A stretch of DNA of 64,000 nucleotides from Shewanella yunxiaonensis (GCF_018223345.1 NZ_CP073587.1:1771001-1835000), one strand, 5' to 3'. Numbered from the stretch's first letter, positions 46,274 through 55,671 are shown. Numbers and translations: made by a program. The notes: generated by a model not told the origin, from the sequence alone.

Positions 46274-47179
46274 TTACCTGATAGGATTAATGGTGTTAAG
46301 CAGTCGTCGAGACAGTTGCTCTCCCTGTTGCTGGCTGGATTGCCGTAACCGGTGTTCAGCCACCGCCACAAATACCGCTTGTACATCCTCCGGTACCAGA
46401 TACTGGCGGCCATGGATAAATGCCCAGGCTTTAGCCGCCGCCAGCAATGCTTTAGACGCACGAGGGGAAAGACCATAGCCTTCATTGAGTTCACGCGATC
46501 CTTCCACCAGCGCCAGTATGTAACTGAGCAATGCGTCAGATGCAGACACCTGATCGCATTGGCGTTGCAGTTGTGTCAGTTCCATGGCGCTGAGACATTG
46601 TGGTAAGTCGCCATGGTGGTCTTGACCACCTTTAAGCATTTTAAGTTCAGCGTCTGCGGATGGGTAACCGATGGATAAACGCATCATAAATCGATCCAGT
46701 TGCGATTCCGGTAACGGGAACGTGCCGGATTGTTCACTGGGGTTTTGTGTCGCCACCACAAAAAAGGGACGTGGTAACAAGTGGGTAATGCCATCGACCG
46801 TAATTTGCTGTTCCGCCATTGCTTCAAGTAACGCACTTTGGGTTTTGGGACTGGCACGGTTGATTTCATCAGCCAGGATCATTTGTCGGAAAATCGGCCC
46901 TTGATGAAATACAAATTCCGCTTGTTGCTTGTCGAAAATGGAGACCCCCAGGATATCGGCAGGCAGCATATCACTGGTGAACTGGATCCGTTGGTAACTG
47001 AGTCCGAGCGTTTGTGCCAGTGCCTGGGATAGGGTGGTTTTTCCCATCCCCGGCAGATCTTCAATCAGTAAATGTCCGCGGGCGAGAATACAGGCCAACG
47101 CCATGCGGATCACTCTCGGTTTACCAATCAGAACTTGCTGCAGTTGTTGTAGAACTTGTTCGATAACGCCTTGTTGCAT
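46274..47179 (-). CDS. MoxR family AAA+ ATPase
   Basis: 301 aa. AAA_3 type ATPase: Walker A LPGMGKTTLSQALA (about residue 42), Walker B ILADEINRASPKTQSALLEAM, sensor 1 VVATQNPSEQSGTFPLPESQLDRFMM, and the helical lid with YGLSPRASKALLAAAKAWAF. It is a cytosolic chaperone-like motor, first gene of the moxR-DUF58-tgpA operon. The client is unknown. Confidence 0.93.
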   Translation of the reverse strand: MQQGVIEQVLQQLQQVLIGKPRVIRMALACILARGHLLIEDLPGMGKTTLSQALAQTLGLSYQRIQFTSDMLPADILGVSIFDKQQAEFVFHQGPIFRQMILADEINRASPKTQSALLEAMAEQQITVDGITHLLPRPFFVVATQNPSEQSGTFPLPESQLDRFMMRLSIGYPSADAELKMLKGGQDHHGDLPQCLSAMELTQLQRQCDQVSASDALLSYILALVEGSRELNEGYGLSPRASKALLAAAKAWAFIHGRQYLVPEDVQAVFVAVAEHRLRQSSQQQGEQLSRRLLNTINPIR

Positions 47180-47289
47180 AACATCCTCACTGAACGGCAG
47201 GTCTCAGTATTCAAGGTAATCGCTGTTCAACCAAGTGCCAAGCTTTTCAGCAGGTTAATTGCAATAAAGCCGCTATTAATGCTCCGGTA

Positions 47290-49215
47290 TCAGTAACGAT
47301 ATTGTTTTTCAGCATTGCTGAAAAATGGTGGTGTCTGCTGCTGTTTCCTCTCGTAAATAGCCCGATAAGTAAACACTGCCTGCACATATTCTCGCGTTTC
47401 CTTAAAAGGCATTACCTCAACAAATGTCATTAAATCGAGTTTACCTTGGCTATCCTTTAGCCATTGCTTTACCCGGTATGGCCCAGCGTTATAAGCGGCG
47501 GTAGCGAGTATCCGATTACCATTAAAATCTTTGACTAACTGGCTGTAATAAGCACTACCCAGCGGAATATTAATTTCCGGCTGATATAAGCTTTTCACGC
47601 CTTGATAAGGAAGTTGATATTTCTTTGCTGTGAGCTCTGCGGTACTGGGCATCAACTGCATAAAACCCCGAGCACCTACGCCAGAGGTTGCATAAGTATT
47701 ATAGGCACTTTCTCGGCGTGAGATTGCGCGCAATTCATTTACCGAAGTATTAAATTTTTTGCCAGCTTTATTAAAGCTTTCCTTTGCCGGGAAGGGGAAG
47801 CGCATCGTCATGTCATCCCATAGCTTGGCCGAAATACTGGCGTCTACTGCAAGCGCCTCCCAGCCTTGTTGTAACGCATACAAACCATATTGCGCCTGCA
47901 TTTGCGGGTTATGACGTTGTAATAACATGATCCACTCTGGCTTGGCATCCAGCCATTTATCCATTGCCATCAATTCTTTTATTCGTGCAAGCCCAGGATC
48001 ATCGGCTAAACGAGCTTGCAGATTGTCTTTATTGACGGTGGGATCATGGGCCAGGTTGAGCGGTTTCCCCAGCTCACTGGCAACAGCAAAACCATAGAAA
48101 TTACGCTGGTCGGCAATTTTGTTATAAGCGACATCATCCAGCATGCCGAGACGATGTTGCCAATATTGCCAACGCGCATCGTGGCGCGCTTCATCGCTAA
48201 GTAACGGTATGAGCTTTTTGACCGTGTCAATGTCCTGATCGGCAAGCGCCCAGCGGATACGCCGTTCGGTCAGATCATCCGAGTGCAACTGTGGCAGCAT
48301 AGTGTCGACGTTATCTTTCAGATCGTCTTCTCGTTTAAGCAGCGCATACCACACCAGATAACGGTTAAGTTTGTGCCTGTCGTCATCATTGAATCGACCG
48401 GCTTTCTGGTATTTTTCATACAACGAAAATGCTTGTTTGAGATCTTTCGTTGCCAATCGTTTCAAGCCAACGGCGACGATATCGGCATAAATGGGCGCTT
48501 TACCGTTAAACGAGCGGCTATGACGTAATGTGCGAGGATCGCGGTAGACATCCAGTAACAACTGAGCCTGTGTTTTATGACGAGTTATCTTCTGCGACAG
48601 AAAGGTAAGCAACCCGGTTTCAGCCTCGTCGAAACTCAACAGCATGCGCGACCAGATCAGTTCTTGGGTACGAAACCCGTCATGGGTCCACGCCCTTAGT
48701 AATGGATCGCAGCTTTTAGGCAGTGAATGGCCGGTTAACCAAAGATCCTCGGCACCTTTGTAGGCTTGCTTTTTATCGCCCAATGCCAATTTTGCGCGGT
48801 AGTAATAACATTGAAGCTCTGGTGCTCGTGGCAGGTCTGGTGAAATAATCAAAAAATCCTGCCAACGTTGGTCGTTTGCTGTCTGCAATAGATAGCGATG
48901 ACGTGACATGTCATACAACGGAGAACTGGCAAATGGCTGGATTGCACGCAAGGCTTCTTTGCCATGCATTTTTAAAATCGCATCCAGATTTGCATTAAAG
49001 TCGAGATAGATAGCAAGTGGATAGTCGCTAAGCTGCTTACGCAGCTTTTGGTAGGTGTCTGTTTGATTATTTTTGAGTGCGTCTCTGGCATCCAGATAAA
49101 GTTGCCGTTGCTGTGAATAATCAATATCAGCAGCAACAGCCAAACAGGATGACAATAGCAGTAGTACGCTAACGCAAATTGTCAGCAAACTCCTTTTGCA
49201 CCTGATCACAAACAT
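47290..49215 (-). CDS. slt: Soluble lytic murein transglycosylase Slt70
   Basis: 641 aa (E. coli 645). Sec signal peptide at 1-29 (basic RCKRSLL, hydrophobic core, LAVAAD). A long superhelical U/L domain of helical repeats fills residues 30-470. The C-terminal lysozyme-like SLT domain has the catalytic Glu in ISRRESAYN and the family motifs GVGARGFMQLMPSTA and AAYNAGPYRVKQW. It cleaves glycan strands forming 1,6-anhydroMurNAc in the periplasm. It appears monocistronic, between rmuC and moxR. Confidence 0.95.
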   Translation of the reverse strand: MFVIRCKRSLLTICVSVLLLLSSCLAVAADIDYSQQRQLYLDARDALKNNQTDTYQKLRKQLSDYPLAIYLDFNANLDAILKMHGKEALRAIQPFASSPLYDMSRHRYLLQTANDQRWQDFLIISPDLPRAPELQCYYYRAKLALGDKKQAYKGAEDLWLTGHSLPKSCDPLLRAWTHDGFRTQELIWSRMLLSFDEAETGLLTFLSQKITRHKTQAQLLLDVYRDPRTLRHSRSFNGKAPIYADIVAVGLKRLATKDLKQAFSLYEKYQKAGRFNDDDRHKLNRYLVWYALLKREDDLKDNVDTMLPQLHSDDLTERRIRWALADQDIDTVKKLIPLLSDEARHDARWQYWQHRLGMLDDVAYNKIADQRNFYGFAVASELGKPLNLAHDPTVNKDNLQARLADDPGLARIKELMAMDKWLDAKPEWIMLLQRHNPQMQAQYGLYALQQGWEALAVDASISAKLWDDMTMRFPFPAKESFNKAGKKFNTSVNELRAISRRESAYNTYATSGVGARGFMQLMPSTAELTAKKYQLPYQGVKSLYQPEINIPLGSAYYSQLVKDFNGNRILATAAYNAGPYRVKQWLKDSQGKLDLMTFVEVMPFKETREYVQAVFTYRAIYERKQQQTPPFFSNAEKQYRY

Positions 49216-49253
49216 TTCCCACTCCCTACCACATGGAATCGGTGATATTCACC

Positions 49254-50738
49254 TTAGGATTCATTTACCACTTTTTTCACAGCATCAAGGCGTTCAACAG
49301 TTTCATCATCTTCTGTGTCACTATTGAGGGCTTTATCCAGCAGTTTTTGATCGAGTTGTTTACTGGTTTCTGCACCCAACTGCTTAATCTGCTGTGCCTG
49401 CTGGATAAGATTACCGCGGCCTGAGGAAAATTTACTCATCGCCCCGCTGAAACATTTATCCGCACTGGAAATAGCGCGTCCGAGCTTATCCATATCCTCC
49501 AGGAATCCACAAAGTTTATCGTATATTTTCCCCGCCTGACGGGCGATTCTTTGTGCGTGCTGGTTCTGATATTCATAGCGCCAGATATTATTGATCGTTC
49601 TCAGCGCGACCAACAGATTTGTCGGGCTGACAAGCATAATATTATTTTCGAGGGCGTAGTTTACCAGTTGCGGATCCTGTTCTAAGGCCAGTAAGAACGC
49701 TGGCTCCAGCGGAATAAACATCAACACATAGTCGAGGCTTTTTAAGCCATGCAATTGTTGATAATCCTTTTGTCCCAAGCCTTTGATATGAGTGCGAATG
49801 GAGTTGACATGTTCTCTGGCGGCTAACTGCTTTTCTTCATCGGTATCAGCATTAAAATAACGTTCATAAGCCAGCAATGACATTTTGGAGTCAATGACGA
49901 CATCTTTGCTATCGGGCAGATGCACAATCACGTCAGGTTTAAAGTGTTTGCCATTATCATTTTTAAGGTCCTGCTGGATCTCATATTCGTGCCCGGCGCG
50001 CAGTCCGCTCTCCGATAACACCCGTTCCAGGATCACTTCACCCCAATTGCCTTGTTGTTTATTGTCGCCTTTTAATGCACGAGTCAAATTAACGGCATCT
50101 TCACTCATGCGCTGGTTGAGGTGTTTCAGCTCTTCCAACTGATGTTTTAACGAATATCGCTCTGCTTGTTCCTTTGAATAAGATTCACTAATCTGTTGTC
50201 TGAATCCTTCAAGTTGCTGCTTTAATGGCGCAATAAAACCATCCATTTGCTGGGCATTCTGCGATTGCAATTTATGACTCTTGTCATCAAAAATTTTATT
50301 GGCAAGATTCTCAAATTGTACTTTTAACCGAGATTCACTGCTTTCTAACAAGGCCAGTTTATCGTTCAATGCTTGACGCTCTGCCTCGAAACGTGCGCTA
50401 AGCGTCTGTTGTACAGCATTGGATTTTGACAAGTTGAGCTGTGATTCCATCACCTTATGCTGAGCTTCTTTTAACTGCTGTTCCAGGAGTGGCACCCTTT
50501 CAGCATGGGCTTGAGCTTTACCCAGTACACTGATCTGTTGTTGTAATTGTTCCTGAGTGGATAGCAATTGTTGTGTTAGCTGTTGCAGTTGTGCCTGATA
50601 CTGATTTTCTAATGCGTCTTGCGCCTGAGATCTGCCATGGCGCGACAACCAAAGCATGACTAGCGCAGTACAAAAGATAGCGACAAATAGCCAAATAACG
50701 GGAATTTGTGGGACCAGTAGTTCGTTGACCAAATCCAT
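49254..50738 (-). CDS. rmuC: DNA recombination protein RmuC
   Basis: 494 aa. One N-terminal transmembrane helix (about 10-30), a long coiled-coil (35-215, rich in Gln, Leu and Lys) and the RmuC domain (about 225-450). The latter includes KGDNKQQGNWGEVILERVLSESGL (short: GNWGE), KPDVIVHLPDSKDVVIDSKMSLLAYE and the hydrophobic DYVLMFIPLEPAFLLAL. The restriction-nuclease-like fold suggests a nuclease limiting recombination at inverted repeats. slt follows 38 bp downstream in the same direction. Confidence 0.94.
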   Translation of the reverse strand: MDLVNELLVPQIPVIWLFVAIFCTALVMLWLSRHGRSQAQDALENQYQAQLQQLTQQLLSTQEQLQQQISVLGKAQAHAERVPLLEQQLKEAQHKVMESQLNLSKSNAVQQTLSARFEAERQALNDKLALLESSESRLKVQFENLANKIFDDKSHKLQSQNAQQMDGFIAPLKQQLEGFRQQISESYSKEQAERYSLKHQLEELKHLNQRMSEDAVNLTRALKGDNKQQGNWGEVILERVLSESGLRAGHEYEIQQDLKNDNGKHFKPDVIVHLPDSKDVVIDSKMSLLAYERYFNADTDEEKQLAAREHVNSIRTHIKGLGQKDYQQLHGLKSLDYVLMFIPLEPAFLLALEQDPQLVNYALENNIMLVSPTNLLVALRTINNIWRYEYQNQHAQRIARQAGKIYDKLCGFLEDMDKLGRAISSADKCFSGAMSKFSSGRGNLIQQAQQIKQLGAETSKQLDQKLLDKALNSDTEDDETVERLDAVKKVVNES

Positions 50739-50946
50739 GGACCGATTCCTATAAAATGATAACTATTTACTAGGGTCGCATGGATAGGGGGCAGGCTTCA
50801 AGGCCTTGCTGCAATAGGGTTTCTTGGCTGCTTAAGGCTTGTACTTTGGCGTATGGTAAACGGTATTTACATGGTAGCGAATGCAACTGATTAGCGCTAA
50901 AGTTGTCAAACAGAATCAATACCAATGCATAAATATCGGATACGCC

Positions 50947-51972
50947 ATGAACAGAAAATTCATCAGAGGCATCCGCCGCAAGCATCCTTGGGATATCGCC
51001 GAAAACGAGGTCACGCCTGAAGCGGTATTTCGCGATCGTCGGCGGATTACAGCGATGCTGGGACTGGGTGCGCTTAGTGCCAGTCTGCCAGGTTATGTGC
51101 AAGCCGGGATCTTCGATCTGTTTGGTGAAGATCAGCCATTATTTGCGACTCGGGCGTTAAACTTTACGGTAAATTCGCATTATCAGACCGCTGAACAGCA
51201 GACGCCATACGATAAAGTGATCCGGCATAATAACTTTTATGAATTTGGAACGGGTAAACAGGATCCATTTGAGAATGCACAAAAGCTAAAAGTTAACCCC
51301 TGGCAACTGAATATCGAGGGGCTGGTTGATAAACCGCTGACACTGGATTACGACGATTTGTATAAGTTAATCCCGCTGGAGCAGCGTATTTATCGCTTAC
51401 GCTGTGTCGAAGCATGGTCTATGGTAATCCCTTGGGTAGGCTTTCCGTTAGCTGCACTATTGAAAAAAGTAGGGGTAAGTAGCAAAGCCTCTCATGTGGC
51501 ATTTGAAACGCTGTTTGATCCTGAACAGATGCCCGGTCAACGTAATCCGTTAATGGGAGGGGGGATTCATTATCCTTATGTTGAAGGCTTGCGGCTTGAT
51601 GAAGCGATGAATGAGCTGACGTTCCTGGCTGTAGGTTTGTATGATCAAACGTTATCGCCTCAGAGTGGCGCGCCTATCAGATTAGTTGTGCCCTGGAAAT
51701 ATGGCTTTAAGAGCATCAAGTCTGTTGTACGGATCCGTCTGGTAGATAAAGAACCGCCAAACAGCTGGCACCAACTCGTACCGCATGAGTATGGATTCTA
51801 TGCCAATGTCAATCCTGAAGTAGATCATCCCCGCTGGTCTCAGGCGAGTGAACGACGTATCGCCGCTGGTGGGCTGTTCAACGCGAAACGTATAGCGACA
51901 CTGCCTTTTAATGGCTATGGCGAGCAGGTGGCTGCGATGTATCAAGGAATGGATCTAAGGAAATACTTCTGA
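50947..51972 (+). CDS. msrP: Periplasmic methionine sulfoxide reductase catalytic subunit MsrP (YedY)
   Basis: 341 aa from the ATG of MNRKFIRGIRR; the frame is open 22 codons earlier without ribosome-site or family support. It carries a Tat signal (RDRRRITAMLGLG, near residue 29-41). The sulfite-oxidase fold binds molybdopterin with the Mo ligand Cys153 in YRLRCVEAWSMV; GGGIHYPYVEGLRLDEAM and VPWKYGFKSIKSVV are near-identical to E. coli MsrP. It reduces free and protein-bound MetO in the periplasm with electrons from MsrQ. Its stop overlaps the msrQ start by one base (TGATG). Confidence 0.97.
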   Translation: MNRKFIRGIRRKHPWDIAENEVTPEAVFRDRRRITAMLGLGALSASLPGYVQAGIFDLFGEDQPLFATRALNFTVNSHYQTAEQQTPYDKVIRHNNFYEFGTGKQDPFENAQKLKVNPWQLNIEGLVDKPLTLDYDDLYKLIPLEQRIYRLRCVEAWSMVIPWVGFPLAALLKKVGVSSKASHVAFETLFDPEQMPGQRNPLMGGGIHYPYVEGLRLDEAMNELTFLAVGLYDQTLSPQSGAPIRLVVPWKYGFKSIKSVVRIRLVDKEPPNSWHQLVPHEYGFYANVNPEVDHPRWSQASERRIAAGGLFNAKRIATLPFNGYGEQVAAMYQGMDLRKYF

Positions 51973-52568
51973 TGTGGCGTATTTCTCGCCGAGCGTTATT
52001 TTGGGGAAAGGTGCTATTGCATGTCGCCGCTGCATTACCCATAGCACTATTGGTTCTGGCGGTTTACCGCGATGATGCCGGTGGCGATCCGGTGCAATAC
52101 ATCATCCATTTCTTAGGAAAGGGCGCGCTGAATCTTTTGCTGCTGACCTTATTGGTGTCACCTGTGGCCGCTTGGACCAAACAAGGAATGCTGGTGCAAC
52201 TAAGGCGACCACTGGGTTTATGGACATTCTGCTACGCCTGTTTGCACTTGCTGGCATACATCAGTCTTGACCTGCTGTTCGCTTGGCAATTGCTGTTGCA
52301 GGAAGTCATTAAGCGTCCTTACATCGTGGTCGGAGCCTGTGCCTGGTTGATCCTTTTATCGTTAGCTTTAACCTCGTTTAAAGCCGCACAGCGGCGGATG
52401 GGTAAACGATGGCAGCAGCTGCACTATGGCATTTATCCCGCAGTACTGTTAGTGACGATACATTACTATTGGTCCGTTAAATCTGAAATCATTGAACCCA
52501 GTCTCTATATTTTGCTAGCGCTACTGTTGTTATCTTTTCGATTACGTAAATTTTCGCGAAAAGTATGA
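51972..52568 (+). CDS. msrQ: Heme-binding quinol-linked subunit MsrQ (YedZ)
   Basis: 198 aa inner-membrane protein with six helices and the conserved heme-ligand histidines (LHLLAYISLD, QLHYGIYPA, TIHYYWSVK). It belongs to the ferric-reductase-like family and passes electrons from quinol to MsrP. It is translationally coupled to msrP. Its stop lies 3 bp from that of the convergent diguanylate cyclase gene. Confidence 0.95.
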   Translation: MWRISRRALFWGKVLLHVAAALPIALLVLAVYRDDAGGDPVQYIIHFLGKGALNLLLLTLLVSPVAAWTKQGMLVQLRRPLGLWTFCYACLHLLAYISLDLLFAWQLLLQEVIKRPYIVVGACAWLILLSLALTSFKAAQRRMGKRWQQLHYGIYPAVLLVTIHYYWSVKSEIIEPSLYILLALLLLSFRLRKFSRKV

Positions 52569-52571
52569 AGG

Positions 52572-53888
52572 TCATCTATGCACGGCATCGTGGGATGCTG
52601 ATGTCGACGGCATTGTCGGGTGGCGTTGCTTTTTGGTTTCATACATGGCCGAATCTGCATGATTGAGTAATGCGGCGAGTGTGTGACCATCTGACGGATA
52701 AACGCTGATCCCGATGCTTAAGCCGACATCCAAGTGCTGCTCGTTCAGGGGAATTGCGACGCCAGTATTGCGAATTTTACTGGCAACTAATTCAATTTCT
52801 TCGTATTTATGCACAGGCTCCAGCCACACGATAAATTCATCACCGCCAAAACGGGCGATCATGTCAGATGCCCGCAAGCTATGTTGTAAACGTTTAGCGA
52901 TTTCTTTCAGTACAGCGTCCCCCGCCGCATGACCAAGGCTATCATTAATTGGTTTAAACCGGTCTAAGTCGATGAACAACAGTGCCGCTTGTTGTTGCTG
53001 CCGTTTACATCTTTCAATGGCTAATTCAATTTGGACGTTGGCCGCTCCACGATTAAGGACACCGGTAAGATCATCATGTTCCGCCATATGCCGCAGTTTT
53101 TCCTGCTGGATCTGTAGCCGTTGAGTCTGATCTTCAACTTCCTTCTGCAGCTGATCGCGCTTGTGCGTGGCAGCCAATAATTCCTGTTTCATTCGATTAA
53201 ACTCTTCGGCTACTTCTCCAAACTCCTCACCTTTTGGCATTTTGACTTTACTGAAAAGATCACCGGCCGCAAGGTCCTTGATCCCCTTTTTCAGGGTACT
53301 TAGATGCATTTTGAAACGGGCCAGTGTTTGCAACGAAAACAGCGTCACCAGAATAGCAATAAGTGACAGCAGGATGCCGTTGAAATACAGGTGTTGTACC
53401 TGCATGCGACGCGCCTTATTGACCACTTGGGTTTGTAATCGCAATAGATCTTCACTCATGGATTGGATAATAGCGCTGTATCTGGCGGTCAGTACCATCG
53501 TGCCATTAGCATCAACGGGTTGTTGATTAATGAAATTTTGACGGGAAAGATTAAGCAGCACGCCAATGTTATCTTCGTGACGTTTCAGGCTGTTCAACAA
53601 TTTTAATTCGGTGCTATCCATGGGTAATGCTAAGGCTACATCAATGTGGTGGTGTAAATTCTCCAACGCTCTTGTGGTGTCGTTGATCGCCTTCTGATCT
53701 TGAAATTGCTGCAATAGCCAGAGATTGGAACGTAGCAGATCGACCCTTAGCTGAACTTCAGTGAGATGATTAATCAGTTCAAATGAACGGATCATCATCG
53801 TACGTTGATTGAGTAAGGCGATACCATGGGCCAAAGCCAATATCACGCACAACACCACCAGTAACTTTAACCGTTTAGATATTCTCAT
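52572..53888 (-). CDS. HAMP-GGDEF diguanylate cyclase, partner of the upstream binding protein
   Basis: 438 aa. Transmembrane helix 1 (about 8-28), a helical periplasmic domain of about 140 residues (30-168), helix 2 (170-192), HAMP (193-245), a short coiled-coil and a GGDEF domain (about 270-420). The active loop GGDEF (348-352) is intact and the I-site RASD (339-342) precedes it by five residues, so active, feedback-controlled c-di-GMP synthesis is expected. The start codon overlaps (ATGA) the reading-frame end of the solute-binding protein gene and has only a weak ribosome site, which suggests translational coupling. I infer that the binding protein gives the periplasmic domain its ligand information. 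Confidence 0.88.
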   Translation of the reverse strand: MRISKRLKLLVVLCVILALAHGIALLNQRTMMIRSFELINHLTEVQLRVDLLRSNLWLLQQFQDQKAINDTTRALENLHHHIDVALALPMDSTELKLLNSLKRHEDNIGVLLNLSRQNFINQQPVDANGTMVLTARYSAIIQSMSEDLLRLQTQVVNKARRMQVQHLYFNGILLSLIAILVTLFSLQTLARFKMHLSTLKKGIKDLAAGDLFSKVKMPKGEEFGEVAEEFNRMKQELLAATHKRDQLQKEVEDQTQRLQIQQEKLRHMAEHDDLTGVLNRGAANVQIELAIERCKRQQQQAALLFIDLDRFKPINDSLGHAAGDAVLKEIAKRLQHSLRASDMIARFGGDEFIVWLEPVHKYEEIELVASKIRNTGVAIPLNEQHLDVGLSIGISVYPSDGHTLAALLNHADSAMYETKKQRHPTMPSTSASHDAVHR

Positions 53889-54886
53889 TCTTTACGTACC
53901 AGTGATTTGTGGATAACGCGATTAAGCGCTGATGGGTCAATATAGTTACGATAATCAGGGATGTTAGTGGTAGTCACTAACTGCGCTTCTATAGCCCAAC
54001 GGGCCTGTGCTTGCAGATTACTTACGAGCGTATTGTCTAACGATAAACGAAATTGATAGTCTGGTCATAAGGCTGAAACCTCTGTTACAGGCACTTTGAG
54101 GTAGTCAGAGACAATCTGTTGCGATTGCTCAGGTTGTTCAATAATAAACTGAATCGCTTGATTTAGCGCTCTCAGTACCTGAATGTGTTGTTGCAGATTG
54201 GTCACAGTGCTATTGCGTAATGCCAAAAGATTAAATGACAGACTATAAATACCTTTGGTTTTGAACTGAAAAACCTGTGTGGGATATTGCTGTTGTAACT
54301 GAAAAGCAAAAGGTTCCCATACCGATATTGCGTCAACAGCACCGGCCATTAATGCGTCACCAATGTCATAAGGCGCAATATCCATGCGTTGTAATTGCTG
54401 TTGGGGATGTCCGGTCATAAGTAATATGGCATCCATAAAGTACTCACTGGCACTGCCTGATACGATTCCCACTTTATGAGAAAGTAAATCACCAGGTTGA
54501 CGTATGCCGGACGATGCTTTAGCAATGATTTTTATATCATTATCAGATTCGGCAAAACTACTGATGATGCTAAAATCATTGCGTGCAAAGCTGTTAAACA
54601 TCACCACCGTTTCCGAGCTTGTTGCCAGATCCGCATCGCCGCGTGTTAGCGCATTAAAACAGTCATAGCCACCTTTTATGGGCAGCAATTGCACGGTCAG
54701 TTGTTGCTCCCTGAAAAAGCCCATTCGTTCGGCAATAATCACCGGTGAAGAGAGTGGAGAGGTGGAAACCGCTATGCGTAACGGTTGCGTGGTAGGCAAA
54801 AGCACATAGGCAGGATTGGCAGAAACACCAATCCAAAGAAGCACACTGCCTAACACCAAAAACAGCAGCAAAAGGTACTTTTCCAT
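53885..54886 (-). pseudogene. NMT1/THI5-like solute-binding protein, interrupted by one in-frame TGA
   Basis: The frame 54886-54065 gives 273 aa: an N-terminal membrane anchor (about 4-22) and a periplasmic binding fold of the SsuA/THI5 type (LRIAVSTSPLSSPVIIAERMGFF, LTVQLLPIKGGYDC, GDADLATSSE, AVDAISVWEPFA). A TGA at 54067-54065 stops it, but the same frame, without any shift, goes on for 59 sense codons (PDYQFRLSLDNTL, ARWAIEAQL, IPDYRNYIDPSALNRV) to a TGA that overlaps the cyclase ATG. In family members the residue before PDY/PQY is, as I recall, usually Trp, so this looks like a TGG to TGA change or a read-through codon. With it the product would be 333 aa, a normal family length. No ABC permease or ATPase gene is near. 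Confidence 0.82.
54065..54067 (-). other. In-frame TGA inside the binding-protein gene
   Basis: The codon reads TGA and is followed by C (TGAC context, known as a leaky stop in bacteria). Sense coding resumes at once in the same frame on the 3' side (CCA GAC TAT CAA). It is the only interruption seen in the gene. Confidence 0.85.
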
Positions 54887-55113
54887 TATTGATATGCCGA
54901 CTTCCCAGAGATTAAGGGTAGTTAAGATCTTGGTTCTTATTGTGGTTTTAAGTCTAGCGTATGCTTCTGGTAACGCCAGTTTCCAATACGTTGTACTTAA
55001 AATTGATTAGTAGCGATTCTGTGGGAAAATGGTGAATAACAATGACGGCCCAATATTTTTCTAATATGAGCGGGTGAAAACAATATAATTTTAATATTGG
55101 TAGTGAAGATACA

Positions 55114-55160
55114 AAAGTCAAACAGTAGTTGTGGTTAATAGCAACTACCGTTTGGCTTTT
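55114..55160 (-). terminator. Terminator-like hairpin after the 104-aa gene
   Basis: Long imperfect inverted repeat with AGCCAAACGGTAGTTG on one arm and CAACTACTGTTTGACT on the other, 8-nt loop, followed on the minus strand by a short T tract, 6 bp past the stop codon. Confidence 0.55.
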
Positions 55161-55165
55161 ATTTA

Positions 55166-55480
55166 TTATTTTTGTAAGGTCGCCATATAATTGACAACCT
55201 CGTCATAACTCATATCGAGTTCTTTGGAGAGGTTTATTACTTTGGTTTTGAATGTTTGTACTTTTTCGTTCTTGAGTTGTTGATGTTGCATTTCATCAAC
55301 GAGTTCATTAACTGCTTCCTGCAGTAACTGCATACGCTTAATACTATAATCCAATGACTTGAGATAACGAGTCATCTGTTGTTTGTTTCTCGCCTGTTCA
55401 AGATCCGTTGAATGCTTTTTTTCATATCCATATTCATCAAGCGCAGCTATCGCACTTTGCAGATCAAGCTCTTTGCTCAT
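55166..55480 (-). CDS. Unknown 104-aa helical protein
   Basis: Not recognised. 104 aa, highly charged, predicted almost all helix, with a coiled-coil stretch at about residues 45-85 (heptads around MQLLQEAVNELVDEM). The C-terminus NLSKELDMSYDEVVNYMATL resembles the small helical ends of nucleoid-associated or regulatory proteins, but that is only an impression. No signal peptide or membrane part. A ribosome site AAGAG lies 6 nt before the ATG, and a terminator hairpin follows, so it is likely a real gene transcribed alone, divergent from the rraA-like gene. Confidence 0.65.
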   Translation of the reverse strand: MSKELDLQSAIAALDEYGYEKKHSTDLEQARNKQQMTRYLKSLDYSIKRMQLLQEAVNELVDEMQHQQLKNEKVQTFKTKVINLSKELDMSYDEVVNYMATLQK

Positions 55481-55671
55481 GTAATTCTCTTAATAGGGTA
55501 AACTTCAAAGAAACAGGGTGGAGTGCTACTTGATAAATTAGTGTAGCAAGCAAAGTGTATATTATTTTTCGCTATTATCTCAAGCACAATATATGAAGTT
55601 TATTATAACTTGAGCGCTATCAATAACACCGCTAATCTTAAAGTAAATTATTGTAAAAAGGCCCATAAATT

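Noticed and set aside
53885-54064. Independent small gene in the gap before the cyclase
   Set aside because: The codons are in the same frame as the binding protein and read as its missing C-terminus, so it is a continuation and not a separate gene.
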